Origin: Plasmopara viticola
Taxonomy: Eukaryota > Oomycota > Peronosporomycetes > Peronosporales > Peronosporaceae
Length of the DNA: 64,000 nt
Direction: 5' to 3'
Assembly (NCBI GenBank): GCA_001695595.3
Contig: MBPM02000073.1
Coordinates: 124,001-188,000 of the forward strand
This document shows, in pieces, positions 22,089 to 31,774 of the stretch. Position 1 is the first letter of the stretch. Each line of letters begins with the position of its first letter. A program made the translations under genes and the position numbers. The notes below the pieces were generated by a model. The model had not been told where the DNA came from and did no database searches. It saw only the letters and a program-made list of their open reading frames with translations.

Positions 22089-22751
22089 GACAGATTGTCA
22101 AAATATGTATCTTAGCCTTAGATGGTCGGAATAATAGTGTGATTAAGCGGCTACATCTTGTAAGGGTGCTCGATAGCTTTGTGGCATTAATAATCGCTTT
22201 GGTAGCATACCGCAACGCTTACAAACCGTCGTAAGGGGTATAGCCGACGTCAACCTTTAAAATTAAAAAAGCTCGGATCAACTGATCTCAGGGCACTATA
22301 CACCGTACACCCGTACAAGTTGTTGAGTGACACACCCTTTCTTGAAACGAATCTTAAGCGGATGTTTGGTTTATTACAAGCATGATGTGGTCGCCTTTTT
22401 TATGACTTTATAACACTTATACTCCCGCATCATGCATTTTTTGCCGATTCGACGAAAAAGCTATCAATGAGCTCACACTGCTCTCGTATCAGTTGACTTT
22501 GCCTGTTAACACATTAGTGCATGCCCGACACAGAATCAATCTCATGCCTCGCTCTTCTACTTAGTGGCAAATTTTCTGCTTTTTTTATGGACACCAAATT
22601 TTAGTGATATGCCGGATTATAAGATGCTAATGGATTCTTTAGCCAAGGCGCAATGTACACTGCCCATCAGGCAATCAGAGCCATTTTCATATAAGACAAA
22701 CGATCTTAAGCTCAAGAGCACCACTCTGATATATTTAAGCTTTTAATATAT
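22089..22751. other. Unassigned stretch
   Basis: No gene recognised. Confidence 0.4.
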
Positions 22752-23009
22752 TCAAACATGCAAAAGTTCGAGTGATTCGAGATTCATAGATTCTGACACG
22801 TCTAGCAAGGCCCACGTTTGCCGTAACACGACGACCAAGCTGTTGATTGCTTCTATATGTAGGTCTATTTCGATCATAGAAGCGTCAAGAGCAGTCTCGC
22901 TAGCTGACTGATGGACATATTGGCAAATACTCATTTGCCGGCTAGTGAAGCGAGCTGAGTCAGCGAGCACACTAATTTGAGCCAAGCATTCCCTTGCCTC
23001 ACGCAACAC
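22752..23009 (-). pseudogene. Coding-like remnant, alpha-helical, unknown
   Basis: The frame reads REARECLAQISVLADSARF and continues ...ALDASMIEIDLHIEAINSLV..RQTWALLD to a TGA, 85 codons with strongly coding-like composition. The frame opens with GTG, not ATG, and upstream continuity is lost. The helical pattern recalls N-terminal regions of oomycete kinase-like proteins, but this is only an impression. Probably an exon or a gene fragment. Confidence 0.35.
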
Positions 23010-23697
23010 GGGCGCGCTTGGTTAAACCGAACGCGTATATCCCCACGATATTGGATGTGCCTTCTGGGACAGCGCAGATTAAGCAGATGAGACGAAAAGG
23101 GTGCGTCTCTTGTATGCAACATCTGCTGTGGTGAGCAACTTGTGCCACGATTACCGCTGTGTAGCAGCGAAGCAAGATCGAGTGGACGACAATTTACAGC
23201 TCTTACAATCAGTGAGTGAATATAAATTTATTAACTTTAAACGTCTCCTTGTGGGATATTTTCTTAGCGCGCCTTCCAAGCCAGAAGCCGTCATTTTATT
23301 TGATTTTAAGACACAAATTTGCAGCAACCAAAAGGGAAAGAAATGGAATTGAAACGTATTAAAATGAGACTTAGTCACAACCACAGCACATCACACAGCA
23401 GGCGTAAGCGCGACTGGCTGTAAATGGCAAGCAAAGCCTGGCGAGGCATGCACCCTGCTCATCACGATGCGATCAACTAAAACCCTGTTAAGTCGCACTC
23501 AATTCCAGCTTATGTCATGTTTACGCACGGGCGTTGATGATCATAACATGTTCATTTCAAAGATTGATACATTTTAAATTTGGCAATTTTCCACTAATGA
23601 CTGCGTATTGTTTTTATTATAGTATCGCAATGTACTTATACCGTAAGGAATAGTAGTACTAATTCCACTCATACAATTACTTTGACATCGGCGGACC
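23010..23697. other. Upstream region of the RABL6-like gene
   Basis: No other gene recognised. TTCCACTCATACAATTAC at about 23660 loosely resembles the oomycete initiator (GCTCATTY..), 30-40 bp before the ATG, so transcription may start there. Confidence 0.35.
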
Positions 23698-26600
23698 ATG
23701 GGAAACGAGGTAAGTCGCCGCGCTGACGCCAAGGACCTGAGTCCCCAGAGCACAAGCGTAGTGCCACCACACTCACCCTGTACACCAACCGGCAGCTCTT
23801 TGCGTCGTAATCAAAGCTTTAGCATGACCTCTCCGTCCCTGTCACCTGTCGCGAGCGCTTCTCCTTCGCAACGTCGGACTAGTAGTAGCGCAAATCTTCG
23901 AACAAAGTCAAGCATCAACGTCCAAAAGGAACGAACCATCCAACGCATGGACAAAGAGATTCGCCGTCGTGTGCGCGGTGGCATTACGTACAATATGAAG
24001 CTGCTAGTTCGTGGTGCGAAAGGGACGGGCAAGACATCATTGTTCCAGAGACTTAAAGGTGAACCCATTCCAGAGACGCATCAATCCACGCCACAGCTTC
24101 AATCTGCTACAATCAATTGGAATTTTCGCCAGCATTTAGAGGAGAATATCAAGTGTGAAGTATGGGACGTTGTTGATGAAGGATTTGTATTTGAAGACGC
24201 CGAAGACAAGATTTCAGAGGGTACAGCCAAGCACACAAAGTTACAGAGTGGTCCAAGGCTTTCGGTGGAAGCAGTTGGGAAGCAAATTGGTACCCATTCG
24301 GCAGCGATTGTGGATGCCACGACGGTCGATGTATACCACGAAGCTCATGGTGTGATCTTCTTAGTGGATATAACCAAGGGGGATACACTGGAATATGTAA
24401 ACAAGCAGCTTGACAGTGTACCAGTCCATATTCCAACGCTGGTGTTAGGAAACTTTCGCGATCAAGGATCGAAGAGAAAAATCTTCAAGGAAGATATTGA
24501 GGAAGTGCTGTATGGGATAAAATGTCGATCGCAACAGCAGCAGTGGAAAAGACCGACGGAGTTGCTGTATTTCGAGTGCTCATTGTTGAATTGTTACGGA
24601 TTACAGTCATTGCATCAATACTTGGGGATCCCCTTTTTGCAATTGAAATTGGCAACTATTAGACAGCAAATTCGAATCGTGGGAAATGAATTCGCACACG
24701 TAAAGCACAATGTACAGGCTACAGTCAGTGAACAGCGTTATACTGAGTATATTGACCATATTAAGGCTACTGGATCCGATATCCGCACAGGTAGACGTGG
24801 GGCGGACACTTCAGTAGATTCTTCGGCTACCAGCCTTGTGGCACTCACGGAGCAGCAAAAAGGTGCCGATGATGATATCAGTGTTGTAGTAAAGGAGGAA
24901 AGCGTAATGGCTTCTCCTGAGCTACCTACTGACGTGGTTGTAGTAGGTGCAGAGACCACTGGTCTTTCGCAGCAAGAACAGGAAACAGCACAGATTCAAG
25001 ACATGGAGGACTTACCTACAAGAACCAGCAGTGTGGTATTTCAAGGTGCGCCACGGCTGAAGTTTAAGCACAAGGAAAGCGACTCATCTCTTTCAAAGGA
25101 CACACAGGAAAATGTGTCAAAGATGGATGACACACCTGTGTCAGCTGTAAAGCAAAGCCGCGAAGCTTTAACGTATGTTAACTCAAGTCCACACCATTCT
25201 CGGAAGGCGTCGATGGAAGAAGTGATGCATTTGGACGACTTTCAGGCGCCCAAACCTCGTAATAGTGATCTCGATCACTTTTATTCGCAGGATGTAAGCG
25301 ATGACGAGGTTAATGGACTTGATGAGGATGTTGTGGTGGCATCTGGGCATAGAGTGGTAAAGTCGACCAGCGGAGCTTTTCACAAACAACGTTTTTTGGA
25401 CTCGGATTCTTCGGAATCAGAGTGTCGTGAAGCAGTAACAAATCAACGTTTGCGAAAGGAAAAGGTGCTGCGAAAGAGCTCTTCTCGCCGTACTGCGACA
25501 AAGCAGGCGAGCACAAAAGAAGCAGTATTATTAGCCTCCGATTCGTCCGCATCATTACTCTCGCCGTCTTCAGTGTCTCGACATAAGCAAATAAGAAGCT
25601 CAGAACGTTCTGCACAAACGCATTCTACTTCTCTCACCCAACAGGCTAAGGCAAAAAGCTTCGATGCTCTATCAAAAGTGCAACAGGCTTCCAACCCGAC
25701 CAGTGACGGGGGTACTGCTGTTCTTGTAACGCCACATGTTCGCCCTTCGACAGCTCCTACGCAGTGCGCAAGCCAGGGAAGCAAGGCTGATAGTGCCGTT
25801 GAGGAAAAACACTCACGAAGCTCTTCACCGCTTTTGCAATGTGAAGGTGAGGATGCACAGGTGCCTATGACAAACGAACAATCTCGACCGAGTGAAACAG
25901 AAGACGCTATCGTGCCTTTCAAGCTGGATTTGCCAAGCCCGTTGTCCAATAGGCAAGCAAGTAAAATCGGTGAAAGCGCACATTATCCCGCGGAGGATGC
26001 AATCGAGAAGATGAATACTTTGATCGCCTTGGTTACTAGTCCAGGTACTTCAAATGACTCTGGCGGTCAAATAAACAACCAGCCAAGGAAAGGCGGCCAA
26101 GGTTTCGCCGTCAGTCGGGATACAGATCTAAATTATAAAGAAATTGAAGCAGCTTCTGCTGTCAACGACGAGTCTGAAGCTGCTGCCTGCTCAATAATTG
26201 GCAATGGTGGAAACACATCCGCGGCTGCTTTTAACCATGTTGCTGTTGCTGAGGAACCGGTGATGCCACATTCTTACGATGACGAAAGCGGCAAACCTTT
26301 TGAGGCAACTAGCCCAAATAATGCATCACTGTCTTCGCTGCATTTATCATTACCGATGCCTGAGGATTCAGCATCTTCATTACCTTCCGCTTCGTCTTTG
26401 TTAAGCGTCTCACTATCTGCTACGCAAGGTCAAAATGCGTTACGGGGCCATCTCTACAAGAAGAAACACGCCGTGGCTGAAAGATTTACCTCTTTGTTAT
26501 CCATTCAAGCTTCCCTGTCCTTGCCCGGAGAGAATTCATTAACTTCACCCCTGCGTAATACCACCAACACGCTTGGAGCCTATCCTAGCAGTACTGACGA

Positions 26601-27219
26601 CATCAGTGCGACCACCGCTTCTCATTTGTCGGATCTTCATACCAACTCATTAAAGTCGATCGACCACGTCTGCGCGAACGCTGTTTCAGGCAATGACCTG
26701 GAGACTTTTTTGAATGAAACTGATAGCGATGCCGAGAACGCGTCACCAACTTTCCTAGAGCCTTTTGAAGGACACAAAAATTCAAATCAACCAGATCAAC
26801 GAAACTCACGTGACGTTGGAGAGTTGAGCGAAGACGATGAAAAAGACTTGGAGCGCTTTGCAAGTTACAGTATTAACAAGAAGAGTCGATCTGAACGAAG
26901 ACGTCAGCAAAAGGAAGATTTGCGGCGATTGAATGATGCTTTAGACCCATTTGCGCCGTCGATGAAAGGGATTGCAGTCTCGGATACGTCGTTTGGGTCT
27001 TCTGATGTATTAGAGGCGATTCGCAAGGCAAAGGAAGAGGCTTTGCGAATGCTTCCAGCCGAAGCAAAACATGCAGATGACGACACTGCGTCGTGTTTAC
27101 CGAAGAAAAAGCACAAACAGAAGAAGGAGCGCACACAGAAGAAGGATAAAAGGAGTAGCCGAAGACATGCATCGAGCTCACGTACACAAGCACGAAAATT
27201 TGATGGAGATCTCATGTGA
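23698..27219 (+). CDS. RABL6-like (RBEL1/PARF) GTPase, 1173 aa
   Basis: Intact intronless frame from ATG 23698 to TGA 27217-27219. Residues about 95-320 match Rab-like protein 6: ITYNMKLLVRGAKGTGKTSL (P-loop 106-113), INWNF, EVWDVVDEG (G3 region, no DTAGQ), VYHEAHGVIFLVDITKGDT, LGNFRD (251-255, replacing NKxD as in RABL6), ECSLLNCYGL, and IPFLQLKLATIRQQ. The P-loop is complete. The remaining ~850 residues are Ser/Asp/Glu-rich and presumably disordered, ending in a Lys/Arg-rich tail (KKKHKQKKERTQKK). The N-terminus MGNEVS fits an N-myristoylation signal, which I do not recall in the human protein. Human RABL6 is linked to cell-cycle control and trafficking; the role here is inferred only. The only large intact gene in its surroundings. 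Confidence 0.88.
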   Translation: MGNEVSRRADAKDLSPQSTSVVPPHSPCTPTGSSLRRNQSFSMTSPSLSPVASASPSQRRTSSSANLRTKSSINVQKERTIQRMDKEIRRRVRGGITYNMKLLVRGAKGTGKTSLFQRLKGEPIPETHQSTPQLQSATINWNFRQHLEENIKCEVWDVVDEGFVFEDAEDKISEGTAKHTKLQSGPRLSVEAVGKQIGTHSAAIVDATTVDVYHEAHGVIFLVDITKGDTLEYVNKQLDSVPVHIPTLVLGNFRDQGSKRKIFKEDIEEVLYGIKCRSQQQQWKRPTELLYFECSLLNCYGLQSLHQYLGIPFLQLKLATIRQQIRIVGNEFAHVKHNVQATVSEQRYTEYIDHIKATGSDIRTGRRGADTSVDSSATSLVALTEQQKGADDDISVVVKEESVMASPELPTDVVVVGAETTGLSQQEQETAQIQDMEDLPTRTSSVVFQGAPRLKFKHKESDSSLSKDTQENVSKMDDTPVSAVKQSREALTYVNSSPHHSRKASMEEVMHLDDFQAPKPRNSDLDHFYSQDVSDDEVNGLDEDVVVASGHRVVKSTSGAFHKQRFLDSDSSESECREAVTNQRLRKEKVLRKSSSRRTATKQASTKEAVLLASDSSASLLSPSSVSRHKQIRSSERSAQTHSTSLTQQAKAKSFDALSKVQQASNPTSDGGTAVLVTPHVRPSTAPTQCASQGSKADSAVEEKHSRSSSPLLQCEGEDAQVPMTNEQSRPSETEDAIVPFKLDLPSPLSNRQASKIGESAHYPAEDAIEKMNTLIALVTSPGTSNDSGGQINNQPRKGGQGFAVSRDTDLNYKEIEAASAVNDESEAAACSIIGNGGNTSAAAFNHVAVAEEPVMPHSYDDESGKPFEATSPNNASLSSLHLSLPMPEDSASSLPSASSLLSVSLSATQGQNALRGHLYKKKHAVAERFTSLLSIQASLSLPGENSLTSPLRNTTNTLGAYPSSTDDISATTASHLSDLHTNSLKSIDHVCANAVSGNDLETFLNETDSDAENASPTFLEPFEGHKNSNQPDQRNSRDVGELSEDDEKDLERFASYSINKKSRSERRRQQKEDLRRLNDALDPFAPSMKGIAVSDTSFGSSDVLEAIRKAKEEALRMLPAEAKHADDDTASCLPKKKHKQKKERTQKKDKRSSRRHASSSRTQARKFDGDLM

Positions 27220-27543
27220 ACCATTGCGAATAAGCCTGTAAATAAAGAAAATCTTTAATATTGACCAATACAGGACTCGTCATAATACTTTATGAAGTTA
27301 AACGAGAAATGAGCTTGATCTGCGGGCTTTTATGACCATAAATCCAGCTTTTCCAGAGAAAAGGATAAGAGTTATGAAATGAAGGTAGCACCAGGATGCT
27401 TTGATAGCATAAAGGAAAGGTTTGTTGGCACCTGTTCTTGCTAGACGAGGCTAGGCCGTAAAGCGAAGCTTCTAATTATGCTATCGGTCGCTGGTTTTTT
27501 TTAATAGATGAGGACAATTATTTTCATTTATTTTCTGTAAAGC
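27220..27543. other. Intergenic, nothing recognised
   Basis: 3' flank of the RABL6-like gene; AATAAAGAAAATC just after the stop may serve 3' processing. Confidence 0.4.
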
Positions 27544-27639
27544 TAAGGATCTGCTTGCCATAAATTCTGCATTTGTAAAAATCCGAATTAGAACAAGGTC
27601 GATCGTCATCATTAATGAAGACGTGTCATCAAAAGACAT

Positions 27640-27894
27640 TCAAAGTGCAACAACACAAAATAAATCATGCCGCTTAAAGCAGCAATGGCAGAGGATACAT
27701 ATGATACGATATTCTACTTGAAGGATAGTTGGATTTTTCAGCATAAAACCTTTTAATAGCGAGGCAGGACTCTTTTGCAGCCATGAAGCTTCTCGAGGCC
27801 TCATTACTGACAAGACATCGCGGTGCTGTATTGTGTGTAAAAAGTATGATAGTCGTTCGTCAATTTCTTCAATAAGAGCTCGATATAAAGTCAT
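27640..27894 (-). CDS. Small hypothetical ORF downstream of MAPEG (84 aa)
   Basis: ATG at 27894, 54 bp after the MAPEG stop and on the same strand. The first ~60 codons (MTLYRALIEEIDERL.., PREASWLQKSPASLLKGF) are kept in the 10746-10973 copy with mostly conservative changes; after QVE the two copies differ, which could mark a splice site. It could equally be 3' UTR of the MAPEG gene. Family unknown. Confidence 0.35.
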   Translation of the reverse strand: MTLYRALIEEIDERLSYFLHTIQHRDVLSVMRPREASWLQKSPASLLKGFMLKNPTILQVEYRIICILCHCCFKRHDLFCVVAL

Positions 27895-27948
27895 TTTCCC
27901 TATTTTAATCTTTTATCAAAGACTACTAAGAAAATTATTTTATTAATT

Positions 27949-28401
27949 TTAGAGAATAGCGCTCACAGCATTTCCGAGGCCAGCCAACGTAGCTGCCACA
28001 CTCACACCGTGACTCAGTGAGCGCAATGGCTGCATCGCAGTCGCATAAGCGTATGTGTGCAAACAGCGTGCCGCTGTGAACGCGATCATTGCTCGGTAAT
28101 GGACGACTGGGTCCGCTCCAGCCATGATCCCTGCACCAAAGATTAAAAGTCCTAACGAAATTGACTCCAAATCGTTTAAGACAATGCTCCCCCAACGCTG
28201 CGCTGCCTCATACGTCGAAGTACTGCTCGTCTTGTCAAGCCCAAATGTCTGTTTTTGCTTGGCGGACGAAAACTTTGTATCTTCGGGAGGACGGCCTCCC
28301 GTGGCAAACTTCTTCGCGCCTTGAATTGTCGTAGCGGCCAAAAACTTCACATACAACACCGAAATGCACGCCACGTAAACCTTGACGCTTCCGTTCACCA
28401 T
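27949..28401 (-). CDS. MAPEG-family microsomal glutathione S-transferase (MGST1-like)
   Basis: ATG at 28401 gives 150 aa, close to the 155 aa of MGST1. Membrane enzymes of this family conjugate glutathione to lipophilic electrophiles or reduce lipid hydroperoxides in the ER or outer mitochondrial membrane. Four hydrophobic segments (about 7-27, 80-98, 102-120, 130-148) and the signature RWGSIVLNDLES (69-80), equivalent to the RRAHLNDLEN motif of MGST1, support the call, as does GARI-like AARCLHTYAYAT (110-121). Upstream in-frame codons to 28443 lack an ATG. The gene is complete and unbroken; its 3' half and downstream region are duplicated at 10.4-11.1 kb. Confidence 0.85.
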   Translation of the reverse strand: MVNGSVKVYVACISVLYVKFLAATTIQGAKKFATGGRPPEDTKFSSAKQKQTFGLDKTSSTSTYEAAQRWGSIVLNDLESISLGLLIFGAGIMAGADPVVHYRAMIAFTAARCLHTYAYATAMQPLRSLSHGVSVAATLAGLGNAVSAIL

Positions 28402-28559
28402 TGCAATTGATTCGACTCGAATCAACGACGTGAGACGGTCCAACTTGAGGCAGTTTTACGAAGGGCTTAGCGATAACTGTAGTACGATGAGACTTGCAAC
28501 CATCATGGGTGCGAAACTACCCAAGTCAGGATGAAGAGGCTTTCTCTTTAACTTAATAA

Positions 28560-29064
28560 TTACTCGGCCATATTGTACATAGGTTTAAAAGGCGTGTCCT
28601 CGGTGGTATGCAGCCAATTGTCTTTAGGATATGCCACATTGTGACTCTTCACAACGTGAATCGAATATGCGTGGCGCGAATGGGGCGACTTGTTTGCCTC
28701 ACTGAAGTGCACAAAAGAGCTGTGCAAGAGCACAAGATCTCCTTTCTTGGTAAGTAATGGCTGGCTCTTGGTAATATCAAAAGGCTCCACCACCTCGGGT
28801 ACATTTTCAAGCAACATCCGTCCATTTTTCTCCGGTTGCTCCTTTGCGGTACGTCTCAATCGCTGACGCACTGGCACAGTCAAGTGCGAGCCTGGCACAC
28901 CATGCAAACAGCCGTTCTCAAAAATACAGTCCTCTAAAGCCCACCAAAACCCCACGACAGATTGAGGCTCAGTAAACAAATAGCTGCCATCCTGATGAGG
29001 TTTCACTTCTCCTCTAATATTCGGTTGCTTAAAAATGTACATGGATTGTACCACCATCGGCCGC
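28560..29064 (-). pseudogene. Phytanoyl-CoA dioxygenase (PHYHD1-like), 5'-truncated
   Basis: Fe(II)/2-oxoglutarate dioxygenase C-terminal half: RPMVVQSMYIFKQP, HQD (the HxD iron ligands), ENGCLHGVPGSH, LLHSSFVH (distal His) and SRHAYSIH (2OG-binding Arg). All visible catalytic residues of the half present are kept, and the stop is TAA 28560-28562. At 29065 the gene sequence passes into the array repeat (AAAGGCTCTCACGGTCGC), so roughly the first half of a ~290-aa protein is gone. The first gene-derived ATG is at 29057. Likely cut by rearrangement; expression as a short protein cannot be excluded. Confidence 0.8.
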
Positions 29065-30080
29065 TTAAAGGCTCTCACGGTCGCATTGATCACCCTTGTG
29101 ACTGGAATCGGACGTACGGCTTACTAGATGGTAGCCGAGGGCTGCTTTAAGCCAAGTGCGAATGCAAGCACCTTTTAGCCCATCCACCGATTGAATTTCC
29201 TTGGTATTGGATAGCGAGCTGAGTAGGGCAGCAGAAGGCGAGATAGTCATATTTCGTTCGCCTGACAAACTCTGCATTTAATAGACCCAGGTGCTCACAC
29301 CGTCGTCGCTCGATCCAGAGCAGACAAACCAAACTTCTACACCAGCTGCCTCAAAACAGAACGTTCGCTTGGTTTCATCTCTAAAAGGCGTACAGACAGC
29401 ATGTCATCGTGCAACTGAACATCTCCACGTGGCTTGTCAAATCTGCAACTGCAGCGATGCCCACTTCTCTCTTGTTGCTACCTTCGTTCCCTTAATCAGT
29501 ACAAAATATCGTCGTTTCCACCTCTTCAACAAAACTATCAAGCTGAGTCTCATTTGCGCGATTAAGACTCTTCTTCATGACATTCGCCTGCTTGTAAGGC
29601 AGCCACTGCGTATCAACTCTCGGTCAATACGTATCGACGACGAGCTTCCCGTCGATCTTTGCGATTGTTGTTCGAATGTCTCGAATTTTACTCGGTATCT
29701 CATGTAAACATACTTCATAAAGTCTCTTGATCTGGTACGCACTCTGACTTTTAAATAGGAACTTCTCGCCAAGCCGAAGCTCTCCACGAAAACTTCTTAC
29801 TGCCCAATTGTCGGTGGGTTCGTTGTACGTCCTCTGCGGTCTGCACCACCACCACATATTCGTGCTCCTCTGCGTCGTACTTGCCGCCCACAAACTTGGC
29901 TGTTAGCTCCTCCTTCGTCATGATTTTTACTTCGACTTCCATCCGATCCGCGTTGCTTTTCTACATTTCGACTTCTTGTGTGTGTATCAACAGTCAATCG
30001 AATACTAAGAAGATTGTGTAAGGGTGCTATAAAAAGTGGGGTGTAAGGTTGTTAAAGAAAACGGTGGGGTAGCGGCTCCC
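29065..30080 (-). mobile_element. PH-carrying TIR element, copy P2 (left end deleted)
   Basis: The right terminus AGCGGCTCCC is at 30080; the left terminus is replaced by the Q piece (GGCTCTCACGGTCGC..). The minus strand carries the captured gene in pieces: VKIMTKEELTAKFVGGKYDA (about 29940-29880), IKRLYEVCLHEIPSKIRDIR, then the PH-like part with FVCSGSSDDG. Unlike P3/P4 it has no SINE insertion, so it shows the empty SINE site (29708-29722). Confidence 0.7.
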
Positions 30081-30441
30081 GAATTTTACTAGATACTCAT
30101 TTGTTAATGAGCTTCACCCGAACAAACGCAAGCGAAAAGTTCAATAAAACGTGGCATTCTTTCGTTAGCAGCGATCGATATAATCAAAAATTGTGCTTGG
30201 TAACTATGACAAGACGAAATTGAATCATAGACTGCAGTCTTTTTCCATAAAAAAAACAAAGCAACTGGTTCGAATGAGTAAACCAACTTAAAAGAACAAT
30301 ATATTTTATTGTTACTAAAGCATTACGATGTTCCGGTATTGGTTTCTCTTTAGTTTTGGCTTACAACGAGTCAACTTGTCTTGCTTGAATGGTTTGAAAG
30401 GTGGATTCCACGACGCTTGATGACCTCGGAAACCACGATGG
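30081..30441. repeat. Repeat R end plus inverted segment
   Basis: TACTCATTTGTTAATGAGCTTC then TTGTGCTTGGTAACTATGAC, followed by the reverse complement of the 18.48-18.63 kb segment and of the peptide-family 3' fragment. The same layout recurs at 38.4, 46.7 and 60.7 kb. Confidence 0.6.
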
Positions 30442-30561
30442 TTAATGTGGCCTATACCAGATTGTAGGAGTGGGAGTACTTTCTTGCGATAAGGACATGA
30501 CCCCATGACCTGTGACCAGGAGGGTCGCTAGAATAAGCACAAAACCGCACGATTGACGCAT
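30442..30561 (-). CDS. Small secreted peptide E4 (39 aa)
   Basis: ATG 30561 to TAA 30442. Residues 1-20 (MRQSCGFVLILATLLVTGHG) form a textbook secretory signal almost identical to that of effector pseudogenes E1 and E3. The short mature part is Ser/Thr/Pro-rich (QESTPTPTIWYRPH). Downstream in another frame lies NPPFKPFKQDKLTRCKPKL, resembling the 18.65 kb fragment, so the ORF may be frameshift-shortened. The ~75 bp upstream match the effector 5' region. Secreted effector-like peptide or recent pseudogene; function unknown. Confidence 0.5.
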   Translation of the reverse strand: MRQSCGFVLILATLLVTGHGVMSLSQESTPTPTIWYRPH

Positions 30562-30666
30562 GCTTCACCACTTGTAGTGCGAAAAGAAAAATCGGCTCCT
30601 GGTCGTGCTTCAGCTGCAGAAAGTGCATTTACCTTGCAACTTAGATGGGCAACAATCACATGAGAG

Positions 30667-30896
30667 TGTTGGTATTACACCGCTGAGTGCATCGGAGACA
30701 GGTAAAGGACGACACAAGAATATGGACATGATTACGGTTAGGTGATGACGACATAGGCTGACGTCACTGGAAGGACTTCATTAGATGACGCACATAGAGC
30801 TTCTATAAAGGATCCCGAAGGATAGGCTTAGAAGTGGCAATAGCGAATTAAGGACGTTCACTTCGCATTCTACCTCGCTCACACATCTTTTCAACA
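30667..30896 (+). repeat. Solo LTR (LTR2) with 5-bp target duplication
   Basis: 230 bp from TGTTGGTATTACACC to CTTTTCAACA, flanked on both sides by GAGAG (30662-30666, 30897-30901). Its ends resemble the LTRs of Copia A-D, so it comes from a related family. It contains one TGACGTCA palindrome (30759-30766). The empty site is at 18697-18701. Confidence 0.85.
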
Positions 30897-31135
30897 GAGA
30901 GCGACAAGATGCGAAAGAAAAGAGGCGAGTAGGCTATGGTAGGCTATCCATGTTTGCAAATCTTTCGTATAACATGGAATGCCGGTAGTATACTCCTGAT
31001 TACGCGAGCGTTCGCAAGGTCGTACCTGTCGCGAGGTCCAATGCCGTCTAAATTTTTTTTTTTATTTAGCAATGCTTTTTACTGCGACATTATACTACTG
31101 CGCCTTTTGCACTTTAATGTCCTACAAAGTACGGC
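30897..31135 (+). repeat. Left spacer repeat L
   Basis: CGAAAGAAAAGAGGC, GCTATCCATGTTTGCAAATC, CCGGTAGTATACTCC and GTCCAATGCCGTC, shared with 18.7, 39.2, 52.1, 58.5 and 61.6 kb. It ends in ACGGC, the target duplication of Copia A. Confidence 0.7.
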
Positions 31136-31281
31136 TGTTAACATTACACCGCTGAATGCATATTGATTAGGTGAATGGCTCCACAGTATTTACAAGTACG
31201 TTACAGTTAGTAATTACATATGGTACCCGTTCATTGGTCGAGATAAATATATTCACTTCGGTTTTTACTTTCTTCTCAACA
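31136..31281 (+). repeat. Copia A 5' LTR
   Basis: TGTTAACATTACACC to TTCTCAACA; followed by GGTCAACAGCCGCAAC, where the primer-binding site is expected. Confidence 0.9.
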
Positions 31282-31323
31282 GGTCAACAGCCGCAACAAG
31301 CTCAAGCAACGTTCTCGCCCAAT

Positions 31324-31774
31324 ATGAACAAGCGCACCGAAGTCCTCCTAGGAAGTGGTAATTATTATCACTGGAAGTTTAACATGGAAGGGTGTCCTGG
31401 GACACATCATAGCCGTCAAGGAAGAGAAGGACGTCACGGAGGCGTGGCTGGTTAATGATGCCAAGGCGCTAGGCATCATTGCTCAAGGCGTTGAGATCCA
31501 GCACCAGACCAAGATTCGGTCGGCTACGCGTGCTATGGAGGCGTGGGGAACCCTCCGCGATTTCTACAATCGCTCGACTCTTCACAATCGTGTTGTGATG
31601 ACTCGTCGTCTACATGATTTCAAGATGGAAAGTGGAACAAGCATGGCAGAGCATCTGGACTCTTTTGACGAGCTAGTAGTGGGACTACAGACTACGGGAG
31701 AGCAAATTGATGAGTCACGCCAGCTGGTGGTACTTCTCAGCAGTCTACCTTCGGAGTACGAATTTATTTCATGA
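31324..31774 (+). pseudogene. Copia A gag
   Basis: Begins MNKRTEVLLGSGNYYHW. Relative to Copia C, 17 bp are missing just after the KFNM codons, shifting the frame; the rest (KEEKDVTEAWLVNDAKALG.., MAEHLDSFDELV) is readable in the second frame. Ends at an in-frame TGA (31772-31774) shared by all four copies. Confidence 0.85.

Noticed and set aside
25443..25949. 168-codon minus-strand frame within the RABL6-like gene
   Set aside because: Shadow of a Ser/acidic-rich coding region; no start context or domain.
29575..29893. PH-element frames as an intact functional gene
   Set aside because: All seven copies need frameshifts or stop readthrough to connect the N-terminal, PH-like and C-terminal parts; treated as captured pseudogene.
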